A DNA stretch of 64,000 nucleotides from Martelella sp. NC20 (GTDB taxonomy: Bacteria > Pseudomonadota > Alphaproteobacteria > Rhizobiales > Rhizobiaceae). Location of the stretch: positions 1,538,001 to 1,602,000 of the forward strand of contig NZ_CP054861.1 in assembly GCF_013459645.1 (NCBI RefSeq), in the 5' to 3' direction. Positions 60,622-64,000 of this stretch are shown here, piece by piece (the stretch's first letter is position 1; every line of letters starts with the position of its first letter). Both the position numbers and the translations under genes were made by a program. Under the pieces are notes generated by a model. That model was not told the origin of the DNA. It searched no databases and saw nothing but the letters and a program-made list of their open reading frames with translations.

Positions 60622-62129
60622 CCGCGCCTCCATGTCTGGAATCGTTCGAGCAGCGAAAGGAGGACGCCGTTGAGATGGTTGCGGCGCCACTGGCCCGCAA
60701 CCATCTTGTTGGCTTCGGCCAGCGTCGGATAGATATGGATCGTACCCAGGATCTTGCCCAGGCCGTGTCCGTGTTTCATGGCGAAAACGAATTCCGCGAG
60801 CAGATCACCCGCATGGTCGCCGACGATGGTCGCACCGAGGATCCTGTCCTTGCCCGGAACCGTCAGCACCTTGACGAAGCCGCCTGGCGAACCATCGGCG
60901 ATTGCGCGGTCGAGATCGTCGTTGCCGAAGCGCGTCACTTCGTGGGGAATGTTGTTTTCCCTCGCCTCGGTCTCGGACAGGCCGACGCGCGCCACCTCCG
61001 GATCTGTGAACGTTGCCCAGGGAATGACGCGGTAGTCGGTCTTGAAACGCCTGATGTCGCCAAAAAGCGCATTGATCGTGGCAAACCAGGCCTGATGCCC
61101 GGCGACATGGGTGAACTGATAAGGCCCCGCGACATCACCGGCGGCGAGGATATTCGGGTGAAGCGTCTGCAGATACGCATTGGTCGCGACGACACGGTCC
61201 GTCTTAATGCCGAGCTCTTCCAACCCGAAACCTTTCAGCCGCGGCGACCGGCCAACGGCTGCGATCATGTCATCGAATTCGATGCGCTGTCTTTCACCAC
61301 CGTGTTCGACCTCGATCCATTTATTGCCCGCTTCCACGCCGCAGGCGACAGCCTTGTGACCCGTCAGAACCGCCACGCCATCCGATCGGAGGGATGCCTC
61401 GACGAGCCCGGAGGCGTCCTCATCCTCGCGCATCATCAGGCGCGGCGCCATTTCGATCTGAGTGACCTTTGACCCAAGCCGTGCAAAACTTTGCGCCAGT
61501 TCGCAGCCGATCGGCCCGCCGCCCAGAACGACCAGCCGTTTTGGAGCCTCGGGGCGCTCGCGCAGACTATCCCAGAGCGTATCCGATGTGAGATAGCCGA
61601 CCTCGTCGATACCGGGAATTGGCGGCACAAAGGGGCGCGCGCCTGTGGCAATGATGATCGCGCGGGTTGTCAGCCGTCGGGTTTCGCCGCTGCTCAACGC
61701 AATCTCCACCGTCCAGGGATCGATCAGCTTCGCATAGCCTTGCAGGACCTCGACACCCAGTGCGGTATAGCGTTCGATGCTGTCATGCGGCTCGATTTCG
61801 GCGATCACCGAATGCACCCGCTCCATGACGGCGGAAAAGGAAATCTCCGGCTTGACCGGTCTGAGGCCATAGCGCTCAGCGTGGCGCATTCGATGCGCCG
61901 CCTTCGCGCTGCCGATCAGCGCCTTGGATGGCACACAGCCGAAGTTCAGGCAGTCGCCACCCATCTTGTTCACCTCGACCAGCGTCACCTTTGCCTTTGC
62001 GCCCGCGGCGATATAGGCCGAGACAAGACCGGCGGAGCCTGCGCCGATCACGATGAGGTTGCGGTCAAACCGCTTCGGCCGTTTCCACCGCTGTCCGTTG
62101 GTTTTCGGCTTTTTATCTGTCGGTGCCAT
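60618..62129 (-). CDS. Mercuric-reductase-like FAD disulfide oxidoreductase
   Basis: The product is 503 aa. FAD loop IVIGAGSAGLVSAYIAA; redox-active Cys pair in KMGGDCLNFGCVPSKALI (~56-73); NAD(P) site LVVLGGGPIGCELAQSFARLGSKVT; FAD site ILAAGDVAGPYQFTHVAGHQA; and interface segment WATFTDPEVARVGLSE with the family HIYPTLAEANKMV near the end. The N-terminal heavy-metal domain and the C-terminal Cys-Cys pair of true MerA are absent, so mercury reduction is unlikely. It starts the unit with ynjF. Confidence 0.9.
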   Translation of the reverse strand: MAPTDKKPKTNGQRWKRPKRFDRNLIVIGAGSAGLVSAYIAAGAKAKVTLVEVNKMGGDCLNFGCVPSKALIGSAKAAHRMRHAERYGLRPVKPEISFSAVMERVHSVIAEIEPHDSIERYTALGVEVLQGYAKLIDPWTVEIALSSGETRRLTTRAIIIATGARPFVPPIPGIDEVGYLTSDTLWDSLRERPEAPKRLVVLGGGPIGCELAQSFARLGSKVTQIEMAPRLMMREDEDASGLVEASLRSDGVAVLTGHKAVACGVEAGNKWIEVEHGGERQRIEFDDMIAAVGRSPRLKGFGLEELGIKTDRVVATNAYLQTLHPNILAAGDVAGPYQFTHVAGHQAWFATINALFGDIRRFKTDYRVIPWATFTDPEVARVGLSETEARENNIPHEVTRFGNDDLDRAIADGSPGGFVKVLTVPGKDRILGATIVGDHAGDLLAEFVFAMKHGHGLGKILGTIHIYPTLAEANKMVAGQWRRNHLNGVLLSLLERFQTWRRG

Positions 62130-62312
62130 TCGGTCGCCTCGTGAAATCGCGGCCCGTTGGAGCCTGTTTCACAGAGACTGCCGAACGCCGGATCTGTTAC
62201 GCAAAGCGGAGAAAAAGTTGAAGGACGTGTCTGGGGCGGAGCAAAGCCGTCACGATGGCGTTCGGGATCGGCACGGTGCACCGACATCGTTCTGCCTCAG
62301 CCGTTCTGGTGT

Positions 62313-62834
62313 TCAGGCGCGGGATTTATCCATGGATCTGAATTCGCGGGGCATCTTGATGACCCTTATCGTCGCGACGGAGGCGAGAAGCGCATACGCG
62401 CCACAGGCGAGTGCCTGAAAGGAAAGAACACCCATCAGGATCGGCGATGCGCCGCTCGCGATGACCGTTCCGGCTTCGACAAACGATCTCACCCGAGCGA
62501 GTTCGGCAGGGCCGAACAGATCGACCCAGAGCGCGGTCGCCAATGTCGATCCGAGCGCCATGGAAAGCGCCATCAACACCATGTGGACCGGTGCGATCTA
62601 GGGTGCGCTCATGAATTCCAGCAGGAGCATTGCGCAGACCTGCGGCAGCAGAAACACAGGCAGCAACCTTTTCGGACCGAGCCGGTCGATGACCGGCCCA
62701 ATTCCCACGGAAACAATCGCCTGAACCACGGCAAAGACGGCAAAACTTGCTGCAATGGTTTTGACGTCCCACCCCTTTTGTTCGGCAAGACGCACTTGGT
62801 GGAAGAAAAAGCCGGTTGTCGCTTTACACTTCAA
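62313..62834 (-). pseudogene. MFS transporter C-terminal half with a stop codon
   Basis: The sequence is recognisable from GFFFHQVRLAEQKGWDVKTIAASFAVFAV through GIGPVIDRLGPKRLLPVFLLPQ, has TAG at 62598-62600, then continues in the same frame as MVLMALSMALGSTLATALWVDLFGP...AYALLASVATIRVIK. The N-terminal six helices are missing: homology ends at ~62815 where the inverted-repeat scar begins. Certainly non-functional. Confidence 0.8.
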
Positions 62835-62919
62835 ACTGGGACTCGGGCATATTTTGGCAAAACGTTACACTTCAATTGAGACTCTTGCTGCCTGAGTCTC
62901 AATTGAAGTGTAACGTTTT
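62824..62919. repeat. 26-bp perfect inverted repeat plus a third partial copy
   Basis: The left arm 62859-62884 and right arm 62894-62919 are perfect reverse complements (each contains GTTACACTTCAATTGAGACTC or its complement) with a 9-nt loop. A diverged copy of the left arm (TTACACTTCAAACTGGGACTC) lies at 62824-62844. Repeated terminal motifs like these are typical of insertion-sequence ends; here the ends appear back to back with no transposase. Confidence 0.85.
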
Positions 62920-62954
62920 ATAGACCATGCGAATGCAGCCTCTTTTTCCAAGGC

Positions 62955-63545
62955 TGGAACGGCGTCATCGGCGTTCAGGGCGATGTGAGCGACCCTGGCG
63001 CGGTCGACCGGCTTTACGTCCGGATAAAGCAGGATCACGGCCACGTGGATGTGGTCTTTGCCATTGCCGGCGTGTCTGAAACAGCGCCGATCGGGGAGAT
63101 CCGAGAAGACCATTTCGACCGCGTATTCAACATCAACGTCAAAGGGACGGTCTTCACGGTGCAGAAAGCTCTGCCGTTGATGTCAGCCGGCGCGTCCGTC
63201 GTGTTGGCCGGCTCGGGCGCCGGCAGCAAGGGCTTCGCCAACCTCTCGATCTACAGCGCGACGAAAGCAGCGATCCGATCCTTTGCACGAACCTGGACGG
63301 TCGACCTGAAAGGCCGCGGCATTCGTGTCAACGTGGTGTCGCCGGGCATGGTTCTGACCCCGGCCATGGCGACCTACCTTCGAAACAATGCCGGTATTGA
63401 GGAATGGATGGACCAAGCCATCCCGTTCGGCAGGCTCGGACAGACTGAAGAGGTTGCCAGGGCCGTGCTGTTTCTAGCCTCGGGCGAGAGCAGCTTCGTT
63501 GGAGGCGAGGAACTGATGGTGGATGGCGGCTTCGTGGCGGTTTGA
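62955..63545 (+). pseudogene. Short-chain dehydrogenase missing its N-terminus
   Basis: The frame starts inside an SDR at GVQGDVSDPGAVDRLY and runs normally: FAIAGVSETAPIGEI, GSGAGSKGFANLSIYSATKAAIRSFARTWTVDL (YSATK active site), VNVVSPGMVLTPAM and a normal end MVDGGFVAV. The cofactor-binding loop (TGxxxGIG) and about 50 residues before it are absent, replaced by the inverted-repeat scar. It cannot bind NAD(P) and is a 5'-truncated pseudogene. Confidence 0.82.
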
Positions 63546-63964
63546 AGCCGCAGTGTGAGGCGACGCTTCAGTTGCCTCACTTGCCCGCTCTCCTGATTTG
63601 ACCTCCTTTTGTGGACAGCCAAATTCCGACCCTGCCTTTGTCATCCACCGGTACCAAGCATGTGTTTGGGTATTTGGATTTTTGCTCGGATGGATGTCCT
63701 TACGACAGGGTCGCCGGTTCATATCCCATCAAGACCATTGGTGTGGTCCATCAATACGAACTGTGTCTCTTTAAGAACTGGGCGAAGGTTCGAAAGGCGG
63801 TTTCGCGTCCCAAGTCAGTTGTTCGACCTGTGGAAGATCGACCCGCGTCTTGAAACTGGTTTTCACCTCCCCTGCAAGGCCGTGCGGTACGTCCACATCC
63901 TGTGCAAAAAGCGCAGTTCGACATCTTCTGTGGTAAGCCGTCTCGTTCCAGTCCAGGAGGTCTC
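63546..63964. other. Gene-free stretch before the right edge
   Basis: No recognisable coding frame. It contains the third copy of the recurring 18-mer (GGTTCATATCCCATCAAGA at 63716-63734). The last ~30 bases hold a strong ribosome site (CAGGAGG at 63953-63959). Confidence 0.45.
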
Positions 63965-64000
63965 ATGCGCCCTTGCCACCCGATGATCGCCCTCGTCACC
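63965..64000 (+). CDS. Start of a gene continuing past the right edge
   Basis: An ATG at 63965, 5 nt after AGGAGG, opens MRPCHPMIALVT and runs off the window. Too short to identify; MIALVT would also suit the start of a short-chain dehydrogenase beginning at the internal ATG (63983). Confidence 0.4.
   Translation, partial: MRPCHPMIALVT

Noticed and set aside
60618..62129. Mercury resistance (merA)
   Set aside because: The heavy-metal N-terminal domain and C-terminal Cys pair of MerA are missing and there are no other mer genes.
1..64000. CRISPR arrays, rRNA or complete tRNA genes
   Set aside because: No regularly spaced repeats, no rRNA-like blocks and no cloverleaf were seen on either strand.

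Overview
The window looks like an alphaproteobacterial, most likely Rhizobiales, chromosome or megaplasmid. Supporting signs are high-GC coding with compact, overlapping operons, an AmiR/ANTAR-coupled peptide transporter, TRAP and ABC uptake systems, and a roughly 105-bp two-palindrome intergenic element resembling the rhizobial RIME repeats. It is an accessory mosaic: operons that look functional are separated by insertion sequences (IS66, IS21 and IS630 families) and by many truncated, frameshifted or stop-containing genes.

Region 1 (1-7750) is a type VI secretion island. It holds a VgrG spike, a class-3-lipase-like putative effector and an ankyrin-containing membrane-anchored protein that could be its immunity partner. 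A second, partial copy of the cassette runs off the left edge. An unrecognised protein with an internal duplication lies directly upstream of vgrG, and a possible SUKH-type protein is divergent.

Region 2 (8500-32470), behind a broken IS66, is the most interesting part. It is a catabolic cluster with biotin-dependent acyl-CoA carboxylation at its centre: acyl-CoA ligase, acyl-CoA dehydrogenase with isovaleryl-type active-site placement, three-piece acyl-CoA carboxylase (separate biotin carboxylase, 71-aa biotin carrier and carboxyltransferase), enoyl-CoA hydratases, HMG-CoA-lyase-like enzyme, SDR, AMACR-like protein, old yellow enzyme, EthD protein, cupin, FAH-family hydrolase, a TRAP transporter and a BioY biotin transporter. 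The order of reactions matches leucine/isovalerate or acyclic-terpene (Liu/Atu-type) degradation, but the substrate is unknown. Five related near-palindromes lie in the four divergent promoter regions, and a TetR gene ends one of the operons, so a single self-regulated regulon is likely.

Region 3 (32464-43600): an IS21-family element with a readable 4-bp target duplication sits between a second dctP and the remnant of an AmiC-like sensor. It is followed by amiR, an S33 aminopeptidase/amidase and a complete oligopeptide-type ABC transporter, then a decayed IS630 transposase.

Region 4 (43640-53100): a DeoR regulator is divergent from an LsrF-type aldolase that has a 12-bp inverted repeat just before its start. 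Next come a broken aldolase/dehydrogenase and a LacI scrap, then a TetR/SDR pair with operators, a GST/HxlR pair, an AraC/SRPBCC junction scar and an MDR oxidoreductase.

Region 5 (53100-62130) resembles the E. coli ydjZ-ynjBCD-ynjF neighbourhood. It has an ABC transporter, TVP38 membrane protein, CDP-alcohol phosphatidyltransferase, mercuric-reductase-like flavoprotein and a second FAD oxidoreductase, here with an ECF sigma factor and a small zinc-finger putative anti-sigma protein. The right end (62300-64000) is a scar: two truncated genes meet at a 26-bp perfect inverted repeat, and a new gene starts at the edge.
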